Shown piece after piece: positions 26,122 through 36,785 of a stretch of 64,000 nucleotides of DNA; positions within the stretch are counted from its first letter, which is position 1; every line of letters starts with the position of its first letter. Source of the stretch: Rostratula benghalensis (taxonomy: Eukaryota > Chordata > Aves > Charadriiformes > Rostratulidae); the NCBI GenBank assembly GCA_013399305.1, contig VXAI01000165.1, positions 1,647,832 to 1,711,831 on the forward strand, written 5' to 3'. The position numbers and the translations under genes are program-made. The notes beneath the pieces are model-generated. The model made no database searches, had not been told where the DNA came from, and worked only from the letters and a program-made list of their open reading frames with translations.

Positions 26122-27734
26122 CCTCTTGCCAAATTAGATTGGCTGTAGTCTGCAGTTTGGCTAGTCCTACTGAGGTTTGCAGTTTAAGAGCTCGGCTTAG
26201 TTCTATGTCATACACTTGTTATACATATACTTCTTTAAATACCTGTAATTTAGATAAAGCAATCAAAATAGATTTTTAGGTAGTTGTCCTTTCACTTACT
26301 GATTCACTGAAGTGCTCAAAGAATTTCTTTAGATGTCAGAGATGATTTTTTTAAATTTCAAGGGTTTTTTTACTTTACTTTTTTTTAACTTCCCCCATCT
26401 AGTCCCAAAATGTGCTCCTTCAGATCTTATAGCACAGTGAAGAATTCGGTTTGATCCAACTGCAGCTTTTTCTTCAGGGACTGGTGCTGTAGAGTAGAGA
26501 AAGGCTGAGCTCACAGAGGGAACTGAAATATTTGACAGATAAATGACTCGGTTGAAGCCACAAAGAGAAGAGCTGAAAAAGACAAATACTGGGTCAACTT
26601 AGAGACTTCAGGCAGAGTCGCTCTGGTCTACAAAAAGAACACAGACGTGGAATAAAATAAACCAGTATCTACCTCCAGGGTTTAATTAATCTGCAGGTAA
26701 AGGTGTGTGATAGATGCACCTTTAAAGGTGTGTGATAGATGCATCCTATTAAAGCTTCTAAGAGCATGTGCATCTGTGGGGAGTGGCCCAAGCCTGACCA
26801 AAGTTCTATTTCTATTCCATGAGAATGAACCCCATCCCAGTGGGATCTCCCCAGGCTTCCTTAAAACAAAGAGGGGAAGAGGAGCTGTGCCATGTGGACA
26901 AAACCCCAGCTATTTATTTTTTCCTAGATTTTATTTTCTTTTAAACATCCCAGAGCTCTTCAGATGCCCAGCTCTGCTACCCAGTTTGCTCTGGTTTGGC
27001 TGGCTGGGCCAATGTAGGAGCAGGTTTTGTACCACATGCTGTTGAGATGTTGAGCTGTGGTTTGGAATGAAAAAGAGAAAAGGTGCATCAAAATCATTAC
27101 CTCAACATTTCCAAAACAAAATGGCCCTAAGCCACTTAAATCGAGTTCAGCTGTTAGGGGGACAAGTGCAACTTTAGCATTTTAAAAACCGAAGATATTT
27201 GAGAAATATCGGTTAAAGGGTTTGTTTTGTTTTTTTCCTATGGTCATTAAGGATAAGGGCAAAAGGAAAACAGAATTTTTGCTGTTGCTTTTGGTTACAC
27301 TTGACTCTGAGGTTACATTTTCAATGGATAAATAAGACACTAAGAAGAGGTTGTGCATGACATGCAACTTCAGACATGGCTAAATGTGCATGAAGAGAAG
27401 GGATTTTTAAAACACTTCACCCACCAGAGTTCAAGATTAAAGATAGTTATGTACTTATACCAGCCCAGGATCAGGCTCTTAGTGACTGTCCCCCAGCTTT
27501 AAGTAGTCAACTGATGAATCTAAATTACCACCCTGATAGTCACATTTTCACATTCAGTGAAGAGAAAAAAGTGACACCAGAAAGTGATCTAGATCTCTTT
27601 TTTTTTTTACCATAGGGTTTTAAAACTAGCACCTATATAAATTAAAATTAGATGGGGACACTCTTGGCCCCACCCCTGTTTCCTACCCAAGTCCTTGGAC
27701 AAGTCATAGGACCTGGCCATACTGACTGTAGAAA
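26122..27734. other. Non-coding stretch after the pseudogene
   Basis: No gene recognised. It could include the 3' UTR of the copied transcript, but no terminal poly-A tract is evident. A short tandem duplication at 26699-26746 is listed separately. Confidence 0.45.
26699..26746 (+). repeat. Two-copy tandem duplication of about 25 bp
   Basis: 'ggtgtgtgatagatgca' occurs twice in direct succession, each copy preceded by AAA. One base differs after the shared core. It looks like a recent replication-slippage duplication. Confidence 0.85.
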
Positions 27735-27871
27735 CATTTCGGGACATTAAGGTCAGGTTGAACAGGGCTTTGAGCAACCTGGTCTAATGGGAAGTGTCTT
27801 TGCCCAGGGCAGGAAGGTTGGAACTCAATGATCTTTAAGATCCCTTCCAACTCTAACCATTCTATGATCCA
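27735..27871 (+). mobile_element. CR1 LINE 3' fragment, plus orientation
   Basis: The copy covers only the last part of the element: 'ttgagcaacctggtctaatg', 'gggaagtgtctttgcccagg', and the end 'taaccattctatgatcc'. Strong 5' truncation. Confidence 0.88.
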
Positions 27872-28544
27872 AAAACTTTTCAGAGATGGGTCTTCGTGTA
27901 TCTCTTGTGCTTCTGATGCCTCCTCCGACTGGGGTATTTCCCTACCCAATAGGAGTTGTGGAACAGTGGAATGTACATGTGGTGAGGCAAGCAGACCTAC
28001 GTATTTCCTGAAGAAACCACAGTTTAGCTCTAATGTATATTTATTTTACTTTATCACAAAGAATCACCTTTGTTTTGCTCCCCATCCTGGGTTTTCCCCT
28101 CCTCTTCAGCTTTTGCATCCAGCTCTCGCCTGTCCTTTGAGCATTCCTGACATGCATGGAGGACAGAGCTGCCCAAGCAGCTTACGTGGGTAGAATAACC
28201 TCCTTGAGCAGCCACAGCTCCTCCATGAAGAACAGCTCCTGTTTTCTGCTGCCGGTGGGGCTTGTTGCACACAGAGGCTTTCAGTCTCCTTTCGGTGTCT
28301 TGGCGGTTGATTGAAAACAGGCTCTGTCACCAAAGCATCAAGCACAAAGGCTGCTGGCCACAGCCCAGGCACGCCTCCGAGTCCCCTTTCTGTGGAGATT
28401 AATGGGAAGCAAAAAGGGAGACCCCGCACAGACTGTCAATGACAGGATGGGGACCCAGCCAGCCTTCCCGTGTGGAGTGGTGGGATACCCTTGGCTGGCT
28501 CTGTGGGACAAGAAGTATCTTTCTCAGAGATGTTATGCATGGTA
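27872..28544. other. Non-coding stretch between CR1 copies
   Basis: No coding block recognised; short overlapping frames on both strands only. Confidence 0.5.
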
Positions 28545-28757
28545 ACGGGATGAGGGCAGGGTTTTTCGAGGCAAGAGGCCTCAAATGAGGCAAGAGGCTG
28601 CCCAGAGAGGTGATGGAGTCTCCATCTCTGGAGACATTCAGAACCCACCTGGGCACATTCCTGTGCAACCTGCTCTGGGCGGAACCTGCTCTGGCAGGAG
28701 GTTGGACTGGATGACCTCCAGAGGTCCTTTCCAACGCCCAATTATTCTATGATTCTG
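28545..28757 (+). mobile_element. CR1 LINE 3' fragment, plus orientation
   Basis: 'gaggctgcccagagaggtga' and 'gtctccatctctggagacat' are followed by 'ggttggactggatgacctcc' and the tail 'attattctatgattctgt'. Same broad subfamily as the copies at 34562 and 54992. Confidence 0.9.
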
Positions 28758-30315
28758 TAACCTCTGCCCACCTGTGAAGTGCAGTCCTTGGGGACAACAC
28801 CAACTCCAACCACCCCTTCCGCAGCTAAGGGTGTTTTGGAGTAAAATGCTCTCATCGAGGTTGCTCGGGTGCTGATTTCCAACTCTCTGGGGCTGGGTGA
28901 ATGTTGGTGTCTCTGGTATTATCACAACTCTCTGATGCAAAATGAGCTTTACATACTTTATAACTATGCAAAGGTGTGGCGGGGCAATGCTTGCTCCAAG
29001 ACCTGTATCTGTTTGAGCAAGTTGTGCTATCTTCTATCACCTGTGCTCCATCTCATGTGGATTAATTTCTGGGGGACCTGCTGGCAGTATTTGTGCATCA
29101 ACTGATGGCCCTGTAGCAAAGCATGGAGTCCCTCATCCTCCCTTCAAGGGAAGCTGCCCTCTTTCCTGTTTCATTTTTTCCTGAAAATGAAAATATTATA
29201 TTATAGTCTTAAATTTTTGATCACTTCCTAGACTGCTGAGATTGTTTAACCAGCCTTTTCCATTCTTGTTAACCCAAGACACATGTAAGCTAGCAAAGGA
29301 AATACCTGGAGACCACCAAATCTTCCAGAGGATCTAGGCTCTCAGTGTAACTCTGTCTTCCATGTAAATAAGTATTTAGTTCATCGTTAGGACTTTTAGG
29401 TCATTCACTTTTGTCTGCTGCTTGCATGACTAGAAATGTATATTTTTTCTCCATTTTGCAATAGTTCTCAGTTTACCCTCTGATACTGTATGGCCACAGG
29501 GTGAAAAACAGTATACAGCTGATAAAATACCAACCTCTTCTCAGTACTGAGTGCCAGGACTTGGGAATCCTCTCCTTTCATTCAGGCACAAGCTCTCTCA
29601 GTTGCCATTGTACCACATTTGAGATGAAGTAGTTGAGAACTACTTGAGATGAAGTAGTTGAGACCTGAAGGCCAACAGCTGGACAACTGCTGTTGTGTCC
29701 ATACACACAACCCAGCACTTACACCCAGGAAGAGCTCCAGTGTGTACATGGGTCCTAAAAGCAGGATTCAGTTCTCACCACTACAAAGTGGTAAACATCT
29801 TACTCCACACGAAGTGGAAATTTGAAGTCAGATACTGGGTCTGAATGGCTCTGCTTGTCCTACCATTATTTGCACTTAATAGGAAATAAATCAGGTCACA
29901 TCAACCTTGCAATAAATCTGACACAGTTTCCCCTTTGTCCTTTCTTATGGGAATATTTCAAGCTAGAGAGACAGCCCCTGAAACTGCTATTATCTCAGCC
30001 TGCCAGTTCCCAGCTGCCTATTGTGACTCTTAATCTGAGTTAATCAGTGCTAGCTCATCTTTTCAGATGGGACTTGCATCTCTGCACACTGTTTTTCTGC
30101 CCCACGATGCTATCATCTCCTGCCAGCTGCACACATAATTGCAAAGACAGCTTCAGCATCTCCAGGGGATGGAGTACAGTGATGCTCTGCCACATTCATG
30201 CTGGGGAGGTATTTTTTTTCACCTCTGGGCATAGAAAACAATAATTACCATACAAGCAAATAAGCTGGCTTCATTAGAGGCAGTATGTGCATCAGGCCTG
30301 AAGTGGTCAAGCAAA
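28758..30315. other. Non-coding stretch, no gene recognised
   Basis: Contains one small tandem duplication (29617-29665). No open frame with a recognisable domain and no RNA gene. Confidence 0.5.
29617..29665 (+). repeat. Two-copy tandem duplication of 24-25 bp
   Basis: 'ttgagatgaagtagttgaga' is repeated directly, with GTAGTTGAGAACTAC (a short inverted repeat) at the junction. Probably slippage at a small hairpin. Confidence 0.85.
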
Positions 30316-31410
30316 AATCATAGAATCATAGAATCATAGAATTGTCTAGGTTGGAAGGGGCCCTTGAGATCATCTAGTCCAACCATCAACCTAACACTGA
30401 TTAAAAAAAAATAAAGAAAAACAATCACCCATCACTAAACCACGTCACTAAGCACTATGTCAACCCATCTTTTAAATACCTCCACGGATGGTGCCTCAAC
30501 CATTTCCCCGGGCAGCCCAGTCCAATCCTTGAGAACCTTTTCTGTGTAAAACTTTTTCCAGATATCCAATCTGAACTTCCCCTGGTGCAACTGGAGGTCA
30601 CTTCCTCTTGTCCTATCGCCTGTGACTTGAGAGAAGAGACCAACCCCCACCTCTCTGCCACCTCCTTTCAGGGAGTCGTAGAGAGTGATAATGTCTCCCC
30701 TCAGACTCCTCCAGGCTGAACACCCCCAGCTCCCTCAGCCTCTCCTCATAAGGTTCACTTTCCAGACCCCTCACCAGCTTTGCTGCCCTCCTCTGAATAC
30801 GCTCCAGCACCTCAATGTCTTTTTTTGGGGTAAGGAGCCCAAAACTGTACACAGTACTCAAGATGGGGCCTTACCAGTGCCCAGTACAGGGGAACAATCA
30901 TCTCCTGAATCCTACTTACCACACTGTTCCTGATACAGGCCAGGATGCTGTTGGACTTCTTAGCCACCTAGGCACACTGCTGGCTCCTGTTCAACTGGCT
31001 CTTGAGCAACCTTTGTCCTTGAACAAGGTCGCTTGACCAAGGGGACCTTGCCCCCTTGGTCCTTGACCAAGGTCCCTTGACCAAGGGGACCTTGCCCCCT
31101 TGATCCTTTTCTGCCAAGCAGCTCCAGCCTCTCTTCCCCAAGCTTATAGCACTGCATGGGTTTGTTGTGACCCAAGTGCAGGGCCCAGCACTTGGACTTA
31201 TTGAACCACATCCCATTGGCCTCAGCCTGTCCAGAGTTCTCTGTAAAGCCTTTCTACCCTCAAATGGGTCAACACTCCCAGCCAGTTTATTGTCATCTGC
31301 AAACTTACTGAGGGTGTACTTGATTCCCACGCACAAATCATTAATGAAGATGTTAAAGAGAACCAGCCCCAATACTGAGCCCTGGGGGACACCACTCACG
31401 ACTGGGGCAA
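30316..31410 (-). mobile_element. CR1 LINE, long copy with reverse-transcriptase remnant, minus orientation
   Basis: The longest CR1 in the window, about 1.1 kb. It opens with three inverted tail units and extends into the coding part. On the minus strand about 31399-31240 translates to reverse-transcriptase sequence including [10 protein letters not shown] and FADDNKL, the latter corresponding to the catalytic YADD/FADD box. The frame continues into an internal tandem expansion (31016-31105). Both 5' part and full ORF2 are missing, so the copy is not autonomous. Confidence 0.95.
31016..31105. repeat. Palindromic minisatellite expansion inside a CR1 copy
   Basis: A unit of about 45 bp built from 'ccttgaccaagg' and 'ggggaccttgcccccttg' is present roughly twice, in a place where other CR1 copies have single sequence. 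Each unit contains near-perfect inverted repeats (GGTCCCTTGACC / GGTCAAGGGACC type), so it can fold into hairpins on either strand. Confidence 0.85.
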
Positions 31411-34400
31411 CTTAGAAGGAACAGGATTAGGCAAAAAACCCCAGGCCAGGTGAATGACAGAAGGCAAGTGATATATCCCTGGAGGCCAAGGTATTGTATG
31501 ACAAAACAAAACTATAGAAGAAAGATTTGGGCTTGAGGGAGGTGAAAAGGCAGGATGGGGAGGCAAGAGGATGAAATGATTTCCACAACAATGAGGCATC
31601 ACAACAGTGATGACAAGTCAATGTCAGTCTTGAAGGAGGTCTCTCTCCAGGTCTGTGGAAGTCAGTGGTGGCCTTAGCCCAAGACCAACCCATGGCAAAA
31701 CAGTGGGGAGCTGTTGTCATCTCCCGTGAGTAAACCTTGACTAAGCCTCCTATGAGAAAGCCTTGCCTGAATCCAGTTGTCTTTAGTAAAGAGCGTTGAG
31801 TGGTGGGAAACATTCCCTGGGTACCCACTGTGAAGCATTGGTGGCTCTCACCTCCCACCAAAGAACATACTAGTGGCCTCTTCATGAGTCAGATGGTTTC
31901 ACTCAGTGCAACAGGCTTAAACTTTCTTTGAGGCAAGCACTATAATTACTCTTTCATTTATCAGACTTCCTGAGAGCATCATAATTTGAGTAGAACACGT
32001 CTTTCAAAAACATCTAGTCTTGACATTAAGGACTTTCAGGGTAGCAGAGAAGCCTTTTTCTAAAGGAAGTCTTTTCCACCCAGACTTCAAACATCAAGGT
32101 CTCTCTCAAGTCCGCATAGAGTGAGAGGGAGCTCCAGCAGCTACTCATCTTGCTCTGCAAGCAAGAGGCTTGATCCACTCTTTAGGAGTCCCTTTTCCCT
32201 AGTGACTTTAGGAGGCTCTAGTTTCTGTCTTTGAGGAGTACAACTGACTTTCAGATGGGTGAAAGCTGAAGCTTCCAGTTCAAGTATATAAACACCCCAT
32301 TTAGTTTTCCCATTCCCACAATTGGGTTTTTCTTGTTGGGAAAGTGAAGGACCCAGTGGTGTCTGTGAAGGTAGATGTGCCATGTAGATGACACTCAAGT
32401 CTTGGTGTTTAAAGTGCTTTTTTCCGCTGTTAAATATCACAGACTGAGCATCCTGTAATCCCTATCCCACTCCTGAATAATTTTGATGGCTCTACTCTGC
32501 TCCCCAGGATCCTCACATGCTCCACCAGGTGGATCTACTCCCGCAGTCTCTTCTCCCCTGCAGTGATATCAGTGACCCAGTGCATCCCTCTGCTCACAAA
32601 CATCCTAGAATCATACCTCTGCTAACAGCATTGCACTGGAAACTATTTCAGGTGTTTCTCCACCACCAAATCCCTCTTTGATCACCACTCCAGACTATTA
32701 TTCTCTACGTCTGGGTGGCATTTCTTTCTTACCCTGTTGAATCACACCTCATTTGTCTTCATGAAAAGGGCTTTTTTTTTTTAACTAGGTAGCAAAGGTT
32801 ACCAAACAGCCCAGCTTGCTCTCCATGGCAGCCCTGTCTTCCAGGATATTTATAATTCTTTTAGTTTGTGTATCATGGAGAAATGTTATCAGCCCCTGAA
32901 GACCTTGTTGTCTACGCCATCCATGTGATTTGTTCACAAAAACCTTTTTCTTCCCTCTGGCTCCCACCCAAAATACAAACACCCTCAAAATAACACAACA
33001 GCTGGGACAGGCAGCAGGAAAACCAGAAAAAAAGGGAGGAGAAAGGGATGGTTTTGGAAGTGACTGGCAGTCACTGTTTTGGGGTGCGGGGGGAAAAAAA
33101 AAAAAAAAAAAAAAAGAAAGAAGCATTTATTTTGTTTTTAAAAGCTTAAATACATAGAGCTGAAACTACCACACATGCTTTGCAGATGAACACTACTTCC
33201 TTCTACTTCTTTTACTATACAGAGCTCCCACAGTAAATCTGTGTTTTACTCTATAAACAGAGCAAGGAGGTGTTTTACCTGTGGTCTGAGAAAGCCTTCT
33301 CAGAAACTGAAGCAGAGTGTAATGGCAGAGAGGTTCATTTTTTTTTTTCTTTTTTTTTACTGAGGAAGAGCAAGAATCAACCAAGACAAGTAAATTTTTT
33401 TTTTTCCATTTTTTTCTGGAAACACTCTTTCTATCGTGCTACAATAGGAGTAAAAATTTCTCCATCCTTCAGCTCACCGAACGATCCAGGCGCCTTCTCT
33501 GTGCTAACCTTGCCATGATCCCATATAATAATTAAAGATATTGCTCCCTGTAGACAAAAAACAATACCTTGAACTTCCTAATTGCTTAGACTGAAAATTT
33601 GGGTATCACAGACAAGGGCTGAGACACCCCAAGGATGATGCTCCCAAAGCTCTTCTGATGATCCATGAACAACATATTTTTGGAATGCCATGAAGCAATG
33701 TGCACAAATGAAATTCCCGTGGCAAAAGCACTTAGGAGTCAAGATGAATATTAGTTTCTAGAAAACCCTCAAGTTAAATTCCTTCCTTAACCCTCCCCTT
33801 CATGCCCACAGACCTTACAAACCACAAACACGTTTCAGCGGTACAAAGAATATCAGGACCAAGAATCAGGTAAAGTTTTAGTATCTATGCCACAACTTCC
33901 ACCACGTCACACCTATTGCAACACACCACACATGTCAAAAAGCACATGGGAAAGCCAATGAGAATGCCTTTTACTCTTTTGAGTGTGCTTTTTTCTACAG
34001 GAATAAGGTGGGAAGTACAGTAAGACACTCCCAGGAGGAATTAGGAAAAAGCAGGAAAGACTGCGGAAAGAGAAGTTTTAAGTGCAACTGGGAAACTTCC
34101 TTTTTCCTGTCAAGGAAAAATTGCTATGTCCAAGTACATTACTGTGCCCTTTTCAAGAACAAGAGCACAAAGATCTGCAAACAAACAAGAAAGATACGCC
34201 TGTGCTTAAGGCAAACAGGAGCAGTAGAAGGGGGAAAGTTGGGGAGGAGAGATGGACTGTGATTTGAGGTCCTCTGGAAATCAGGTTACTGGATGCTAAA
34301 GGTATCTCTGGCTCTAAAGTCTGTCACAACAGGGGTTCACGTGCTCATACCAATTGAACCAGCTGAGGGAAAGGTGCCAGTTTCTCCTGAAATCTCCATT

Positions 34401-34561
34401 CCCATTGAAGACCCAACTGCAGATGCAATTTGATTGCAAATAAAATTGCCTTTTACCAGCAAGATTCCTTTTCTCCCTTCATGGGAATGAACTCCACCAT
34501 CTCCTTTATCTTGCTTAAAGGACAAATTGTGCTACTTTCAATGCCTATAAATACTTAAAAG
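31411..34561. other. 3-kb non-coding block, no gene recognised
   Basis: A possible very old CR1 remnant lies near 32440-32560. Poly-A runs occur at 33088-33114, and T-rich runs at 33339-33358 and 33397-33414. None of the frames has a recognisable domain. A gene such as RPS3, which neighbours KLHL35 in human, was looked for here and not recognised. Confidence 0.5.
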
Positions 34562-34866
34562 GTGGGTGTCAGGAGGATGGGGCCAGGCTTTTTTCAATGG
34601 TGCCCAGTGATAGGACAAGAGGTAAGAGGCACGAACTTGAGCATAAGAAGTTCCATCTCGACATGAGGAGACACTTCTTCACTTTGAGGGTGTCAGCCCT
34701 GGCAGAGGCTGCCCAGAGAGGTGGTGGAGTCTCCTTCTCTGCAGACATTCAAACCCCACCTGGACACCTTCCTGTGGGACTTGCTCTAGATAGACTTGCT
34801 TTGGCAGGGGTATGGACTGAATAATCTCCAGAAGCACTTTCCAACCCCATATCATTCTGTGATTAT
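34562..34866 (+). mobile_element. CR1 LINE 3' fragment, plus orientation
   Basis: 'caggaggatggggccaggct', 'cagtgataggacaagaggta' and 'gctgcccagagaggtggtgg' are in order, ending in a diverged tail 'atcattctgtgattatgat'. Confidence 0.9.
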
Positions 34867-36596
34867 GATCTGACTAAAATGACTAACCCACATGCACAGG
34901 CCTTAAGCAGAATTTAGGGCTGAGAACATCCAAGTAGTGCACCTCAATGAACAAAATGAATATGATAGCCCTGAGATTTTCCAGATGTGACTATGAGGAA
35001 CATCAAGTACATTGCATGCAATGAAACACCTTGCTCGTCACTTGGGCAGTGGAAGAGCACACACTTCCTAAAGAGAAAAGATCAGCGTGCCCCAGTTACA
35101 GCCAATTTTGGTTCTTCAGCAGGGATTTCTTTTTGCTGTGTTTTACAGGTAAGTCTAACATCACAAAGAAGAGTTGACCTTCTTAGAGTTCACAGAAAAC
35201 AGAAGCACTAAAGAGGACCATATAAAACCCAACCATAAGGGAGAAAGCAGGCAAAGCCAGGAGGTTTAAGACAATTAAAAGGCCCTAAAAAGGGGAGTAT
35301 CTGGCTGGTGGACATAGTTGTGTCCTCTACTTCAGAAAGAGGTCGTCATTGGGATGAGAAGAGGAAGGTGCAAAGAAAACAGCAGCCAGCCAGCAGCTGC
35401 TGTAGAGGGGTGTACCCTGCAATGTACAAGTAATGGGAGTTTTTAAGAGACCCCACTCTACATTTGGCAGCCACTAAGTCCCTAATTGAACAACATGAAC
35501 ATTTACATGGACCCATCAGAAATCTCCAGTTCCAGGCATGGACTAAGACACTGATGCCAAAAGCTATGGCTATTCTACCAAATCAAACATGCTCAGGATC
35601 ATTTCTAGACCTGAGGCCAACTGGCTCGGAGCGACACAGTCTGTGTAACTGAATACTTGCCCTCCAAATGAGCTGCACATACAAGCTCCCAGGGGCTCTA
35701 TCAAATCTGTTATATATTGAGTTTGCATGAGCCAGGTGTGATTCTGTGGCTACCAACCATGCTTCAGGTCTTTGTGCTCGATTCCTACATATTAATATTC
35801 CCCTACCTCTGCTCTCCAAAGAGCAGCTCTTGGCTACATGATCCACTTGTCCTCTCAAAGACACAGTGAGATAGCAGTCCAACCACAAAACATGTATAAA
35901 AAAAGAGACAGCACTCTGTGCTTTAAGGGAGTAGACCCTCATACAGCAAGTGCAGAATGGAGTCAGAGCCTGAACTATTTAACCAGTGTTTTAGGGATTT
36001 AGTGTAGAAATTTTCTTGGGCTATCATCTTTGAAGTCTCAGTCTCATCTCTCCACTGCGATGGGACTAACCTTTCATGGACATTAAGGACCATTTAGGTC
36101 ACCACTGTGGTTTGCCACAGGGTTCTACAGGGCAAAATACACAAATATCAGATAACTTTAGCTAAAGAATTGGATCCTGTAACAGTCAGTTACTGCAACA
36201 GTCTTGGGTGTCAGAAAGCAGCAAATACATGTCCTTGCAGGACATGAGCCTCTATTGCCAACATGACAGAAAACTGTAATATACAGCTAGGAAAACCTAT
36301 GTAAAGTCAAATTCAGAGGTTCCAGGGGCTGCAAGGATATTTGAATCCATCTGTGGCAAGGTGTGTGGTGCAGCTTCACACGGCCCAGCACCCTTTCCTC
36401 TTCTCACCTAGATCAGTATCAAAGCCCTTGGCATCATAAGGCCAGGAAAAAACAAAACAGAGGCTGTTCAGGGGATGGCTGGAGCACATCTTCAGTGGCT
36501 TGGATGCCCTTCCCTGCTCAAAGGTGACACTCTGGATGGACATTGTCTCAAGGGAAGTCTCTGAATGGGAGGTGGATGCTGTTGGAGCCCTGTTGG
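34867..36596 (-). other. KLHL35: Downstream flank and probable 3' UTR of KLHL35
   Basis: The region directly follows the KLHL35 stop codon in the transcript direction, so its right part should be 3' UTR. I found no canonical AATAAA or ATTAAA on the minus strand down to about 34870. An AATATA variant lies at about 35710-35715. The end of the transcript therefore stays undefined. No other gene was recognised. Confidence 0.4.
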
Positions 36597-36785
36597 TCAT
36601 CTGTTCATGCGCTGGAGGATGGTGACACAGCCGTGGTAACTGGTACAGCGCTGCAGCGGTGGCTGCTGCTCCACCATCCCTGTCGCCGGGTCGAAAGTGA
36701 AGGCTTTGTCCGTGCCTTCCCCGTTCTCATCTCGGCCACCCAGGATATAAATCTTCCCTCCACACACCGTCAGGCCACAGCTCTC
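36597..36785 (-). CDS. KLHL35: KLHL35 exon 6 (last Kelch repeat and stop)
   Basis: The exon starts after an acceptor reading ctgttttccag (plus strand just right of 36785). It encodes [10 protein letters not shown] at its start, the Kelch motif [11 protein letters not shown], and ends [10 protein letters not shown] followed by TGA at 36599-36597. It is 63 codons including the stop and closes the propeller. Confidence 0.93.
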   Translation of the reverse strand, partial: ESCGLTVCGGKIYILGGRDENGEGTDKAFTFDPATGMVEQQPPLQRCTSYHGCVTILQRMNR

